Assembly (NCBI RefSeq): GCF_017837635.1
Contig: NZ_JAGJRS010000013.1
Coordinates: forward strand, 62,001-126,000
Direction of reading: 5' to 3'
Length of the DNA: 64,000 bases
From: Frateuria flava
GTDB taxonomy: Bacteria; Pseudomonadota; Gammaproteobacteria; Xanthomonadales; Rhodanobacteraceae
Part shown: positions 29,380-37,432 of the stretch, piece by piece
Layout: every line of letters begins with the position of its first letter
Position numbering within the stretch: position 1 is the first letter of the stretch
The notes under the pieces: model-generated
Databases searched by the model: none
What the model saw: the letters and a program-made list of their open reading frames with translations, nothing else
Told to the model about the DNA's origin: nothing
Position numbers and translations under genes: made by a program

Positions 29380-29433
29380 CCCGCGAGCCCCGGCCCCTCA
29401 CCCCAACCCTCTCCCCATGGGGAAAGGGAGCAG
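29380..29433. repeat. C-rich repeat copy
   Basis: CGCGAGCCCCGGCCCCTCACC followed by CCCTCTCCCCATGGGGAAAGG: one hairpin core of the dispersed family. Confidence 0.8.
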
Positions 29434-29435
29434 GT

Positions 29436-30728
29436 CTAGGCGGGCTCGAACACCAGGCTGGCGATGGCGCCATTGGCGTCGCTGCGCGGACGCATCGAAA
29501 CCTGCCATCCATACAGATCGCACAGGCGGCGCACGATCGCCAGGCCGAGGCCGGCGCCGCTGCCGCCGGCACCCTCGCCGCGCACGCCACGCTGGAACAG
29601 GCGTTCGGCATCCTCCGGCTTGATACCCGGGCCGGTATCGATCACCTCGATGCGGCCGTTGCCTACTTCGACCCGCACCTGGCCTTCAAGCGTGTACTTG
29701 ATGGCGTTGCCGATCAGGTTGGTGAGCGCGACGGAAAGCACCGAAGCGGGCGCATTCACGCTCACCGCATCGCGGATGGTCAGCTCGATGTCCAGCGGCT
29801 TGTCACGCATCTGCGGGCGCTGGCTCTCGATGACGTCGGCCGCGACCTTGGCCACCTCGGTGGTCTCGCCACGGGTGGGACCGCGCCGTTCGGCGCGCGA
29901 GAGCAGCAACAGGGCCTCGATCAATTCGGTGGCCTGGCGCGAGGCGCGCTCGATGCGCTTCAACCGTTCGCGCAGCTTGTCGGTGAGGTCGGGCGAGCCC
30001 TGCAGCAGTTCGGTGGTGCTGGCAATGACCGCCAGCGGCGTGCGCAGTTCGTGGCTGACGTCCGAGTTGAACTCGCGGTCGCGCTCGACCATCGCAGTCA
30101 GCCGCGCGGCGTATTCGTCCAGCGCCAGCGCCAGCTCGCCCACCTCGTCGTCGGCGAAGTGCGATGCCAGCGGCTCCGCCTTGCCGGCCTTGCGGAAGTC
30201 GCGCAGGCGCGCGGCCAGTTCGCTGACCGGCTTCAACACCTTGCGCGACAGCCACAGGCCGATCGCGAGCGAGAGCAGGCCGAACAGGAACACCGCCGCG
30301 ATCACGCTGATCAAGAGCTGCTGCTTGCCCAGCTCTTCGCGCGTCACGTCGTAGCGGACGAAGCTGATGATGTGGTTCTCGCGGTACACGGCCAGCTTGT
30401 AGTGATGCTGCTTGCCGTCCTCGCCCTGCTCGTAGATGTCATGGACGCCGGTGTCCAGGCCCTGCCAGGCCAGCGGCGCCTTGTAGAGCGTGCGATCGCT
30501 CTTGGTCATGCCGGTGATCAGCTGCGAACCGGGGCCAGGCGCGTTGGGATGCTCCTGGGCGTAATGGTTCGCGTAGCGGGCGTCGTCGAGCAGGCTGGCG
30601 TTGACCAGCTGGTCCTCCACCCGCGTGCGGATGTTGAGCGCCGCAAAAGCAAACAACGCGCTGAGGCCGAAGCCGAACAGCGCGAAGGAGACGATCAGGC
30701 GGAACCGCAGCTTACGCCTGGACAGCAT
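29436..30728 (-). CDS. Sensor histidine kinase (HAMP, periplasmic sensor)
   Basis: 430-residue classical kinase: membrane helix about 10-30, periplasmic domain about 31-140, second helix about 138-162, HAMP (about 162-215), phospho-His in VSHELRTPLAVI, N box LTNLIGNAIKYT, DTGPGI and GAGLGLAIVRRLCDLYG. ATG at 30726-30728 lies inside the end of the response-regulator gene (17-bp overlap). With it this is a PhoPQ/QseBC-like pair; the sensed signal is unknown. Confidence 0.95.
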   Translation of the reverse strand: MLSRRKLRFRLIVSFALFGFGLSALFAFAALNIRTRVEDQLVNASLLDDARYANHYAQEHPNAPGPGSQLITGMTKSDRTLYKAPLAWQGLDTGVHDIYEQGEDGKQHHYKLAVYRENHIISFVRYDVTREELGKQQLLISVIAAVFLFGLLSLAIGLWLSRKVLKPVSELAARLRDFRKAGKAEPLASHFADDEVGELALALDEYAARLTAMVERDREFNSDVSHELRTPLAVIASTTELLQGSPDLTDKLRERLKRIERASRQATELIEALLLLSRAERRGPTRGETTEVAKVAADVIESQRPQMRDKPLDIELTIRDAVSVNAPASVLSVALTNLIGNAIKYTLEGQVRVEVGNGRIEVIDTGPGIKPEDAERLFQRGVRGEGAGGSGAGLGLAIVRRLCDLYGWQVSMRPRSDANGAIASLVFEPA

Positions 30729-31398
30729 CCGGCTCGACCATGCGGTAACCGATGCCGTGGCGGGTGTGGATCAGCGGCTTGTCGAACGGCTTGTCGATCG
30801 CCGCGCGCAAACCGTGGATGTGCACGCGCAGCGAATCGGAATCGGGCAGTTCCTCGCCCCATACGCGCTGCTCCAGGTCCTGCCGGGTGACCACCGAAGG
30901 GCTGGCCTCCATCAGCGCCTGCAGGAGCTTGAGGCCGATCGGGTTCAACTGGATCGACTTGCCGTCGCGGCTGACGGTGAGCGTGTCCAGGTTGTAGGTC
31001 AGGTCGGCGACCTTGAGCACGCGGCTCTGCGGGCCCTTGCCGCGGCGCGCCAGCACTTCCAGCCGCGCGGCCAGCTCCTGCAGGGCGAACGGCTTGGTCA
31101 TGTAGTCGTCGGCGCCGGACTCGAAGCCGGTGAGCTTCTGCTCCAGCGCATCACGCGCGGTCAGCATCAGCACCGGGGTCTGCTTGTGTGCTTCATGGCG
31201 CAGCTTGCGCGCCACGTCCAGGCCGTCCATGCCCGGCAGGGTGAGATCCAGCACGATCACGTCGAAATCGTGCACCACGGCCAGGTGCAGGCCGGTCACG
31301 CCGTCGCCGGCGAAATCGACCACGTGGCCACGGTCTTCCAGATAGTCGCCGATGTTGGTCGCGATATCGCTGTTGTCTTCGATCACAAGGACACGCAT
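30712..31398 (-). CDS. OmpR-family response regulator
   Basis: 228 residues: receiver with ED at 7-8, phosphoacceptor D51 (VIVLDLTLPGMDG) and conserved Lys in MTKPF; winged-helix DNA-binding domain from about 130 (LNPIGLKLLQALMEASPSVVTRQDLEQRVWG, shown in part, and THRHGIGYRM-like ending TRHGIGYRMV). ATG at 31396-31398 has GGAG eight bases upstream. Coupled to the kinase gene by overlap. Confidence 0.96.
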   Translation of the reverse strand: MRVLVIEDNSDIATNIGDYLEDRGHVVDFAGDGVTGLHLAVVHDFDVIVLDLTLPGMDGLDVARKLRHEAHKQTPVLMLTARDALEQKLTGFESGADDYMTKPFALQELAARLEVLARRGKGPQSRVLKVADLTYNLDTLTVSRDGKSIQLNPIGLKLLQALMEASPSVVTRQDLEQRVWGEELPDSDSLRVHIHGLRAAIDKPFDKPLIHTRHGIGYRMVEPDAVQA

Positions 31399-31484
31399 GC
31401 GCCACTCCAAAGGCTACTGGTCGATCAAGGGCAGCAAGCTTAACAAGCTCGCCGACGGATGGCCGGCTGGGCCGGGCCGCGGCC

Positions 31485-31530
31485 AATAAAAAGGCCCAGA
31501 TGCCCGACTCGTCGTCGCTGCACCTGGGCC
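31485..31530 (-). terminator. Terminator downstream of rimB-rimK
   Basis: On the minus strand GGCCCAGGTG...CATCTGGGCC (10-bp stem with one G-U pair, 18-base loop) is followed by TTTTTATT. Confidence 0.8.
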
Positions 31531-31616
31531 CAAGCTTACTGCCCCGATACCGAATCTGCCGGTGTCGACCAGGTGGTCGCCGCCAGCACATGCAGTGGGG
31601 TCTTTATAGGGCCCAG

Positions 31617-31656
31617 GCGGTTACGGTGCGGTTAACCATGTCTCACATGGCCGTTA
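31617..31656. promoter_or_regulatory. Helically phased direct repeats, candidate OmpR-family operator
   Basis: GCGGTTA at 31617 and 31628, and GCCGTTA at 31650, lie at 0, 11 and 33 bp; the 22-bp step is two 11-bp turns. A dyad CCATG-TCTCA-CATGG sits between them. OmpR-family regulators bind direct repeats at about this spacing. The site is beyond the rimK terminator, on the upstream side of the regulator gene, so its target is uncertain. Confidence 0.35.
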
Positions 31657-31706
31657 ACGGACGCGCCCGGCGCACTCGTTCTAGTGCAGCGCTCGTGAAG
31701 AAAAGC

Positions 31707-32585
31707 TCAGGCGCGCGCCTGGTCTTCCAGGTGCCGGATGATGTGGCCGGAGACGTCCACGCCGGTGGCCGTCTCGATCCCTTCCAGGCCTGGCGAGGCG
31801 TTGACCTCCAGCAGCAGCGGCCCACGCGCCGAGCGCAACAGGTCCACGCCGGCGATCCCCAGGCCCAGCGCACCGGCCGCACGGATGGCGATGCGCTTTT
31901 CCTCGGCACTCAGGGTGGCCTTCACCGCGGTGCCGCCGCGGTGGAGATTGGCGCGGAAGTCGCCTGGGCTGGCCTCGCGCTGCATCGCGGCGATCACCTT
32001 CCTGCCGACCACGAAGCAGCGCAGGTCGCTGCCCTTGGCCTCGGCGATGAACTCCTGCACCAGGAAGTTGGCATACAGCCCGCGGAAGGCCTCGATCACG
32101 CTCTGCGAGGCACTGCGCTTCTCGGCCAGCACCACCCCGGTGCCCTGGCTGCCTTCATTGAGCTTGATCACGTGCGGCGGCTCGCCAAGCATCGCCAGCA
32201 CGTCGTTGGTGTCATCCGGGTTGTCACCGAACACCGTCACCGGCATGTCCAGCCCGTGCGAGGCCAGGATCTGCAGGCAGCGCAGCTTGTCGCGCGCGCG
32301 CAACACCGCGTCCGACGAATTGGGGGTGTAAACGCCCATCATCTCCAGCTGGCGCAGCACCGCGGTGCCGTAGAACGTGGCGGTGGTACCGATGCGCGGG
32401 ATCACCGCGTCGATGTCGCGCAGCGCCTTGCCCTTGTAGCGCACCGACGCCTGTCCGGGCGCGATGCGCACGTAGCAACGCAGCGGGTCGAGCACGCGTA
32501 CGACGTGGTTGCGTTCGCGCGCGGCCTCGACCAGCCGACGGGTCGAGTAGAGCCGAGTGTTGCGCGAGAGGATCGCGATCTTCAT
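31707..32585 (-). CDS. rimK: ATP-grasp ligase RimK
   Basis: 292-residue ATP-grasp enzyme; in E. coli and Pseudomonas RimK adds glutamate residues to ribosomal protein S6. Conserved blocks: [36 protein letters not shown] (ATP-binding), [24 protein letters not shown]-like [13 protein letters not shown], and the Mg-binding [17 protein letters not shown] at 32583-32585 overlaps the rimB stop. The upstream in-frame extension is arginine-rich shadow sequence. The pair is ended by a terminator at 31485-31530. Confidence 0.95.
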   Translation of the reverse strand: MKIAILSRNTRLYSTRRLVEAARERNHVVRVLDPLRCYVRIAPGQASVRYKGKALRDIDAVIPRIGTTATFYGTAVLRQLEMMGVYTPNSSDAVLRARDKLRCLQILASHGLDMPVTVFGDNPDDTNDVLAMLGEPPHVIKLNEGSQGTGVVLAEKRSASQSVIEAFRGLYANFLVQEFIAEAKGSDLRCFVVGRKVIAAMQREASPGDFRANLHRGGTAVKATLSAEEKRIAIRAAGALGLGIAGVDLLRSARGPLLLEVNASPGLEGIETATGVDVSGHIIRHLEDQARA

Positions 32586-33079
32586 GGAAGCTGGCCGTGG
32601 TGAGGGGGGTTGGCGACCCGCGCCACCGGCTCGGCGGCGAAGACCGGGCGCGGGCGTGGCTGGGTGTAGGAAAGCGAAGGATCGACCGCGAAACGTCCAT
32701 GCAGCGCGCTGCGGCCCAGGAGCATCGGGAACAGCATATGCCGGCGGTCGGTCAGGCTGATTTCGATCGGATAGCGTTCCCCCGCCAGCAGCACGTCCGT
32801 GCGCACGAACCAGCGCTCGGTGCCGTGCCCGCCGGTGTCGGTCACCACCCGTCGGCCCAGCGCCGGCGCCTCGCACTGCACGCTGCTCGGGTGCAGGCGC
32901 CGGCCGACGGTCATCGAAAAACGTAGCCAGGTCGCGCCGCCTCGTTCGAACGGCTCAAGCGCGTCCACGTGCAGCGAGCTGGAGCGGGCGCCGGTATCGA
33001 GCTTCGCCTTGAGCATGTCGATGCCCAGCTGAGGAAGCGCCAGCCGTTCGCGCCAACCGAGGGTGATCACGTCTGTCAT
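32582..33079 (-). CDS. rimB: RimB-like retropepsin-type protease (DUF785)
   Basis: 165 residues with a retropepsin-like active-site triplet DTGARSS (D28) and the DUF785/ATP-dependent-zinc-protease blocks VGRRLHPSS and [10 protein letters not shown]. In Pseudomonas RimB is a small protease acting with RimK in S6 modification. Overlap with rimK supports that role here. No rimA-like gene is adjacent. Start ATG at 33077-33079; the ribosome site is weak. Confidence 0.85.
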   Translation of the reverse strand: MTDVITLGWRERLALPQLGIDMLKAKLDTGARSSSLHVDALEPFERGGATWLRFSMTVGRRLHPSSVQCEAPALGRRVVTDTGGHGTERWFVRTDVLLAGERYPIEISLTDRRHMLFPMLLGRSALHGRFAVDPSLSYTQPRPRPVFAAEPVARVANPPHHGQLP

Positions 33080-33146
33080 GGGCGTGGGGCCGGGGAGAGA
33101 TCGATGGGACGTGCAGCTTCCGCCATGGCGGTCGAGCGGACGTGAG

Positions 33147-33368
33147 TTAACCGCCGACCAGTTCGTGGTAGGGCGGCAGGTTGATCACGGTTGCCGCCTC
33201 GCTGTCGTAGGCGTGCTCCAGGTCCTCCGCGGCGCGCGACCAGTCTTCAAGCAGCTGGTACGCCTCTTCGCCAGCGGCGCCACTGGCCAGCTCATCGCGC
33301 AGGGAACGCAACTGCCAGTCGACGGCCTGGATGGCGATGACCAGCGTCTGCGCTTTGATCCGAGGCAT
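33147..33368 (-). CDS. Small hypothetical protein
   Basis: 73 residues, not recognised; mostly helical, acidic (AVDWQLRSLRDELASG, LLEDWSRAAEDLEHAY), soluble. ATG at 33366-33368 has GGAG six bases upstream; the frame continues upstream but without conserved-looking sequence. It sits between rimB and tRNA-Gly on the same strand. Confidence 0.65.
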   Translation of the reverse strand: MPRIKAQTLVIAIQAVDWQLRSLRDELASGAAGEEAYQLLEDWSRAAEDLEHAYDSEAATVINLPPYHELVGG

Positions 33369-33543
33369 GGCGGCTCCGTACTTATGACCCGGCTGCATGC
33401 CAGCCACTTCGCACGCCTTCGCGGACGCAGCGCCAGCCATGTTGTCCAGCGTTGCCCCTTGGGCCCACGAAGCCGTCACCCGCATCGTCGGCGATACAAA
33501 GCCGCGTGGTTGCCAGCGACTGCCAGGGGCCAACGAAGGGAGT

Positions 33544-33617
33544 TGGAGCGGGTGAAGGGAATCGAACCCTCGTCAGTAGCTTGGGAAGCTACAGCTCTAC
33601 CATTGAGCTACACCCGC
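33544..33617 (-). tRNA. tRNA-Gly (anticodon CCC)
   Basis: Complete cloverleaf on the minus strand: acceptor GCGGGTG/CACCCGC, D arm AGCTCAATGGTAGAGCT, anticodon arm GTAGC-TTCCCAA-GCTAC with anticodon CCC, T arm GAGGGTTCGATTCCCTT, discriminator T and encoded CCA. It resembles E. coli glyU. Confidence 0.97.
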
Positions 33618-33838
33618 GTTCGCCGCCGATGGTAACCCGGGAGGCGGGAGTTGGGGAACGGGGCCGGGCACGCCTGCGCCCGTCGGGGCTACCCGCATGG
33701 AGCATGAACCGCAGATGGCGGCCGGCTGAACCGTGGGCGACCCGGCGCGTTGGCCGACGACAGGTGAGCCCATAATCGGTCATCGCCTCGTGACGTCAGC
33801 CGTTTCCATGGCGCGTACACGGCGAAAGGGAAAGACCC

Positions 33839-36094
33839 ATGCGTGCACTTTCGAATCTGCAGCTGTTCTGGCGCTCCTGCGCCGCCACCGTGCTGCTGTG
33901 CGGCGCCGGCGCCCTGCACGCGCAGGCCACCGACGACGCTGCGGGCGATCCGCCCGACCGGGTTGCCCGCCTGTCCTACCTGGAGGGCGACGTCGGCCTG
34001 CTGCCCTCGGGTGCGCAGGACTGGGGCGATGCCGGGATCAACCGGCCGCTGACCACCGGCGACCGGCTGTCCAGCAGCCAGGGCGCACGCGCCGAGCTGG
34101 AACTGGACGGCGCTGCGCTGCGCCTGGACGGCGACTCCGACGTTGGCTTCCTGCAGCTGGATGACCAGCTGGCCCAGCTCGAACTCACCCAGGGCACCCT
34201 CAACCTCACCGTGCGCCAGCTCGACGACGGCCAGAGCTACGAGATCGACACACCCAACGTGGCGCTGGTAGTCGACCATCCGGGTAATTACCGCGTGGAT
34301 GTCGATCGCGATGGCCGGTCCACCCGCATCACTGCCTTCGACGGCAGCGCCACGGTCTATGGGGAGAACGACGCGCGACGGCTGGTGATCGCCGGGCGCA
34401 GCTACCGCTTCGGCGACTCCGCATTGACCGGCGTGGAGGTGGAAGACATCGCCGGCGGCGACGACTTCGATGCCTGGTGCGACCAGCGCAGCCGCCGCTA
34501 CGCCGACTCCGAATCGCGCCGTTACGTTTCCGAGGACGTGATCGGCTACCAGGACCTGGATCAATACGGCGAATGGCAAAGCGATCCGGAATACGGGCAG
34601 GTCTGGTATCCGGCCCGGGTCGATGCCGGCTGGGCGCCCTACCGCGACGGCCACTGGGCGTGGGTCGGCCCGTGGGGCTGGACCTGGGTGGACGACGCGC
34701 CCTGGGGCTTCGCGCCCTATCACTACGGCCGTTGGGCCTGGCGCAACCGCGGCTGGTGCTGGGTTCCCGGCCCGATCGGCTGGCGGCCGGTCTACGCGCC
34801 TGCGCTGGTTGCCTTCGTCGGCGGCAATCACTGGCGCGCCTCGATCGGCAGTGCCCCGGTCGGCTGGTATCCGCTCGGCCCGGGGGACGTCTACGACCCG
34901 TGGTATCGCGGCAGCCGCCGCTACTACACCCAGGTCAACGTGACCAACATCCACGTGCACAACACAGTGATCGTCAATCGCGTCGACCGCCGCTACCGCG
35001 ACTGGCACCGCGGCATCGCCCCGCCAGTGCGGGCTTTGCGTGAGGGCGGCCCGCGCGGCTTCACGGCGGTGCCGGGACGCGTCTTCGCCGGCGCCGACCG
35101 CGTGCAGCGCCATCGCCTGGATATCGATCCGCGCAAGCTCGACGGCGCCCGCCTGCTGACCCGCAACGCCACGCCGAAACCCACACCGCACAGCTTCGCG
35201 CCGCCGCGCGGCCCGAAGGCCCGGCCGCTGCCGGCGCAGGGTTTGCGGCGGGAGGTCGTGGCGCGCCATGCGCCGCGCATGGAGCGCGTGGCCGAGCGCA
35301 TCGACACGACCCGACCGCGCGCCGCCGCGCCCACGCACGTGCGCGTGCTGCGTCCGCGTGCCGACACCCTGCCGGCGGTGGCGCACATCGCCCCGGCCAG
35401 ACGTGCGGACGCATCGCCTGACGTGCGTCGCGCCCCTGTCGACATGCGCGGCTCACGCACCGGCGCACGGGCGGATCACAACGGACGCGAGTCCCGCGGC
35501 CTTGAGCGATCCGTGCGCACCGCGCCGCGCGAAGCCCCGCTTCGCCAGGGCGAACTGCGCTCGGCGCGCTTCGTGCGCGACCATGCCGTGCGTCCGTCAG
35601 CCGACCCCCGGCCGGGGGTGAGTTTCATCTCCTCCGCCGAGGCCGACCGCGAACGCGCCGCGCGCGCCGTGCCGACGCTTCCGCAGGTGCCGCGCATCGA
35701 GCGCAACGACAGGCCGCGCGCCTCGATGCAGCGGCCGGACGCCAATGCAGGTCCCCACCTCCAGCGCGCGCCCGCCGATGCCCGGATCGCGCCCCGGCAG
35801 ACCATGCAACGGGCGCCGGACGTGCGCGGCAACGACCGCCTCGCCCAGCCGTCGAACATGCGCCGACCCGACTTCGACGCGGCACTGCGCAACCGCTCGG
35901 CGCCGCCGCAACCACAGCGCTTCCAGCGACCGCCGGACTTTCGCCAGATGAAGCCCGTGCCGCACGCGGCCCCCGCGCAGCAACGCGAATCGGCACCGAC
36001 GCCAAGGCAGGCGCCGGCCGCGCGGTCGCAGGCGCCGGCGCCGGCGGCACATCCGCGCCACGTATCGGCGCGACGGTTCGATCCCGAACATTGA
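33839..36094 (+). CDS. Secreted FecR-domain, tryptophan-rich protein with long Arg/Pro tail (DUF6600 type)
   Basis: 751 residues. Signal peptide (about 1-29, [15 protein letters not shown]); FecR-like beta domain about 40-190 ([33 protein letters not shown]); then a Trp/Tyr/Gly-rich region (about 245-370) with repeated motifs such as [15 protein letters not shown] and [18 protein letters not shown]; then about 370 residues rich in Arg, Ala and Pro, probably disordered and strongly basic. ATG at 33839 has AAGGGAAAG upstream. FecR domains sit in envelope signalling or peptidoglycan-linked proteins; function here is unknown. The basic tail could bind nucleic acid or anionic polysaccharide, which is speculation. 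Confidence 0.85.
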   Translation: MRALSNLQLFWRSCAATVLLCGAGALHAQATDDAAGDPPDRVARLSYLEGDVGLLPSGAQDWGDAGINRPLTTGDRLSSSQGARAELELDGAALRLDGDSDVGFLQLDDQLAQLELTQGTLNLTVRQLDDGQSYEIDTPNVALVVDHPGNYRVDVDRDGRSTRITAFDGSATVYGENDARRLVIAGRSYRFGDSALTGVEVEDIAGGDDFDAWCDQRSRRYADSESRRYVSEDVIGYQDLDQYGEWQSDPEYGQVWYPARVDAGWAPYRDGHWAWVGPWGWTWVDDAPWGFAPYHYGRWAWRNRGWCWVPGPIGWRPVYAPALVAFVGGNHWRASIGSAPVGWYPLGPGDVYDPWYRGSRRYYTQVNVTNIHVHNTVIVNRVDRRYRDWHRGIAPPVRALREGGPRGFTAVPGRVFAGADRVQRHRLDIDPRKLDGARLLTRNATPKPTPHSFAPPRGPKARPLPAQGLRREVVARHAPRMERVAERIDTTRPRAAAPTHVRVLRPRADTLPAVAHIAPARRADASPDVRRAPVDMRGSRTGARADHNGRESRGLERSVRTAPREAPLRQGELRSARFVRDHAVRPSADPRPGVSFISSAEADRERAARAVPTLPQVPRIERNDRPRASMQRPDANAGPHLQRAPADARIAPRQTMQRAPDVRGNDRLAQPSNMRRPDFDAALRNRSAPPQPQRFQRPPDFRQMKPVPHAAPAQQRESAPTPRQAPAARSQAPAPAAHPRHVSARRFDPEH

Positions 36095-36124
36095 TTCTTG
36101 GCGGCGCCCTCGCGGCGCCGCCGC

Positions 36125-36130
36125 TACAAT
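36125..36130 (+). promoter_or_regulatory. Putative trmB -10 box
   Basis: TACAAT overlaps an upstream in-frame ATG (36129). If used, transcription begins near 36137 and that ATG cannot be the start, supporting the GTG at 36189. Confidence 0.4.
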
Positions 36131-36188
36131 GCGCCACCCCGCGGCATGGCGCGCCCGTCGTCATGCCATCGCACTGCAGGCGCATGCC

Positions 36189-36896
36189 GTGAACGAACAG
36201 CCCGAACATCCCCAGAGCTCCCCCTACCTGCGCCGCATCCGCAGCTTCGTGTTGCGCGAAGGCCGCATGACGCCCGCACAGCAGCGCGCATTCGACGCCC
36301 ACTGGGCCCGCTTCGGTATCGACTACACCGGCGCGGTGCAGGATTTCGATGTGCGCTTCGGGCGTGCCGCGCCGCGCGTGCTGGAAATCGGCTTCGGCAA
36401 CGGCGAGGCGCTGGCCTGGGCGAGCGAGCACGATCCGGTGCGCGACTACATCGGCGTGGAAGTGCACGGCCCCGGCGTTGGCCGCCTGATGAATGCGCTG
36501 GCCGCACGCGAGGCCGGCAACGTGCACCTCTACAAGCACGACGCGGTGGAGGTGCTCGAGCACGAGATCGCGCCGGATACGCTGGCCGAGGCGCGGATCT
36601 GGTTTCCCGACCCGTGGCACAAGAAGCGCCACAACAAGCGACGCATCGTGCAACCGGAGTTCGTCGCGCTGCTCGCCACGCGCATGGCACCCGGCGGCCT
36701 GCTGCACCTGGCCACCGACTGGGAGCCCTACGCCGAGCACATGCTGGAAGTGATGGAAGCCGCGCCAGCCTGGCGCAACGCCATCGCACCGGGCCAGTAC
36801 GCCGAGAAGCCCGCCTGGCGCATCGAGACGCACTTCGAGCGGCGCGGCCTGAAGCTCGGGCATGGGGTGTGGGACCTGCTCTACCGCAGGGCGTGA
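36189..36896 (+). CDS. trmB: tRNA (guanine-N7-)-methyltransferase
   Basis: SAM-dependent enzyme making m7G46 in the variable loop of tRNA. Motifs: SAM-binding [28 protein letters not shown], the TrmB signature [15 protein letters not shown] and [13 protein letters not shown]. With the GTG at 36189 the protein has 235 residues, the family norm; an ATG at 36129 would add 20 residues (Ala/Arg-rich, not conserved-looking) and lies inside a -10 box. It begins 94 bp after the FecR-type gene. Confidence 0.93.
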   Translation: MNEQPEHPQSSPYLRRIRSFVLREGRMTPAQQRAFDAHWARFGIDYTGAVQDFDVRFGRAAPRVLEIGFGNGEALAWASEHDPVRDYIGVEVHGPGVGRLMNALAAREAGNVHLYKHDAVEVLEHEIAPDTLAEARIWFPDPWHKKRHNKRRIVQPEFVALLATRMAPGGLLHLATDWEPYAEHMLEVMEAAPAWRNAIAPGQYAEKPAWRIETHFERRGLKLGHGVWDLLYRRA

Positions 36897-36899
36897 CGC

Positions 36900-37320
36900 T
36901 CGGCGCCTGCCCTCCGGAAGAGGTCGGGATGAGGGGCCGCACTGGGTATCGACCCCGCTCATCGGGCTCGGTTGAGAGCTTCGCGCATGGATCGGCTTCC
37001 CCGCGAGCCCCGGCCCCTCACCTGTCCTCTCCCCGGCGGGAAGATGGTTCAAGAGCAAGGCCGCGTGCATTGGCCCCCTTGCGATTGACCCTCTCCCTCT
37101 CTCCGGAGGGGGAGAGGGTTCAAAGGCAGGGCCGCGTGCATTGGCCCCCTTGCGAGTGACCCGCGCCCTCTCCCCGCCGGGGAGAGGGCTGGGGTGAGGG
37201 ACCGCACTGGCCTCAGCCCTGCTCACAGGGCCGTGGGTCGAGGCTTTGCGCATAGGCGGCTTCCCGCGAGCCCCGGCCCTCACCCTGCCCTCTCCCGGAG
37301 AGGAGAGGTTCACCAGCCGC
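36900..37320. repeat. C-rich repeat cluster between trmB and the SLC13 transporter
   Basis: At least five hairpin cores. A block GGCCGCGTGCATTGGCCCCC recurs about 71 bp apart (near 37060 and 37131), and a larger block running from GCCGCACTGG to CGAGCCCCGGCCC occurs twice (about 36940-37020 and 37200-37290). No gene is supported here. Confidence 0.85.
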
Positions 37321-37334
37321 AGCAACGCCCCGCT

Positions 37335-37340
37335 TATACT
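37335..37340 (+). promoter_or_regulatory. Putative -10 box of the SLC13 transporter gene
   Basis: TATACT lies 92 bp before the GTG start. The leader contains a possible 20-codon reading frame from GTG 37371 whose TAG overlaps the transporter GTG (TAGTG). Confidence 0.4.
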
Positions 37341-37432
37341 GGCGGGCAAACAGGGACGGGCCGCCGCCGCGTGAGGGATCCACTGCAAAACACCATCGCC
37401 TTCCACCTCCAGCCTTACCTGGACGCTCGCTA

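Noticed and set aside
36129-36188. Longer trmB start at ATG 36129
   Set aside because: The ATG lies inside a TACAAT box and the added residues are Ala/Arg-rich; the GTG at 36189 gives the family length.
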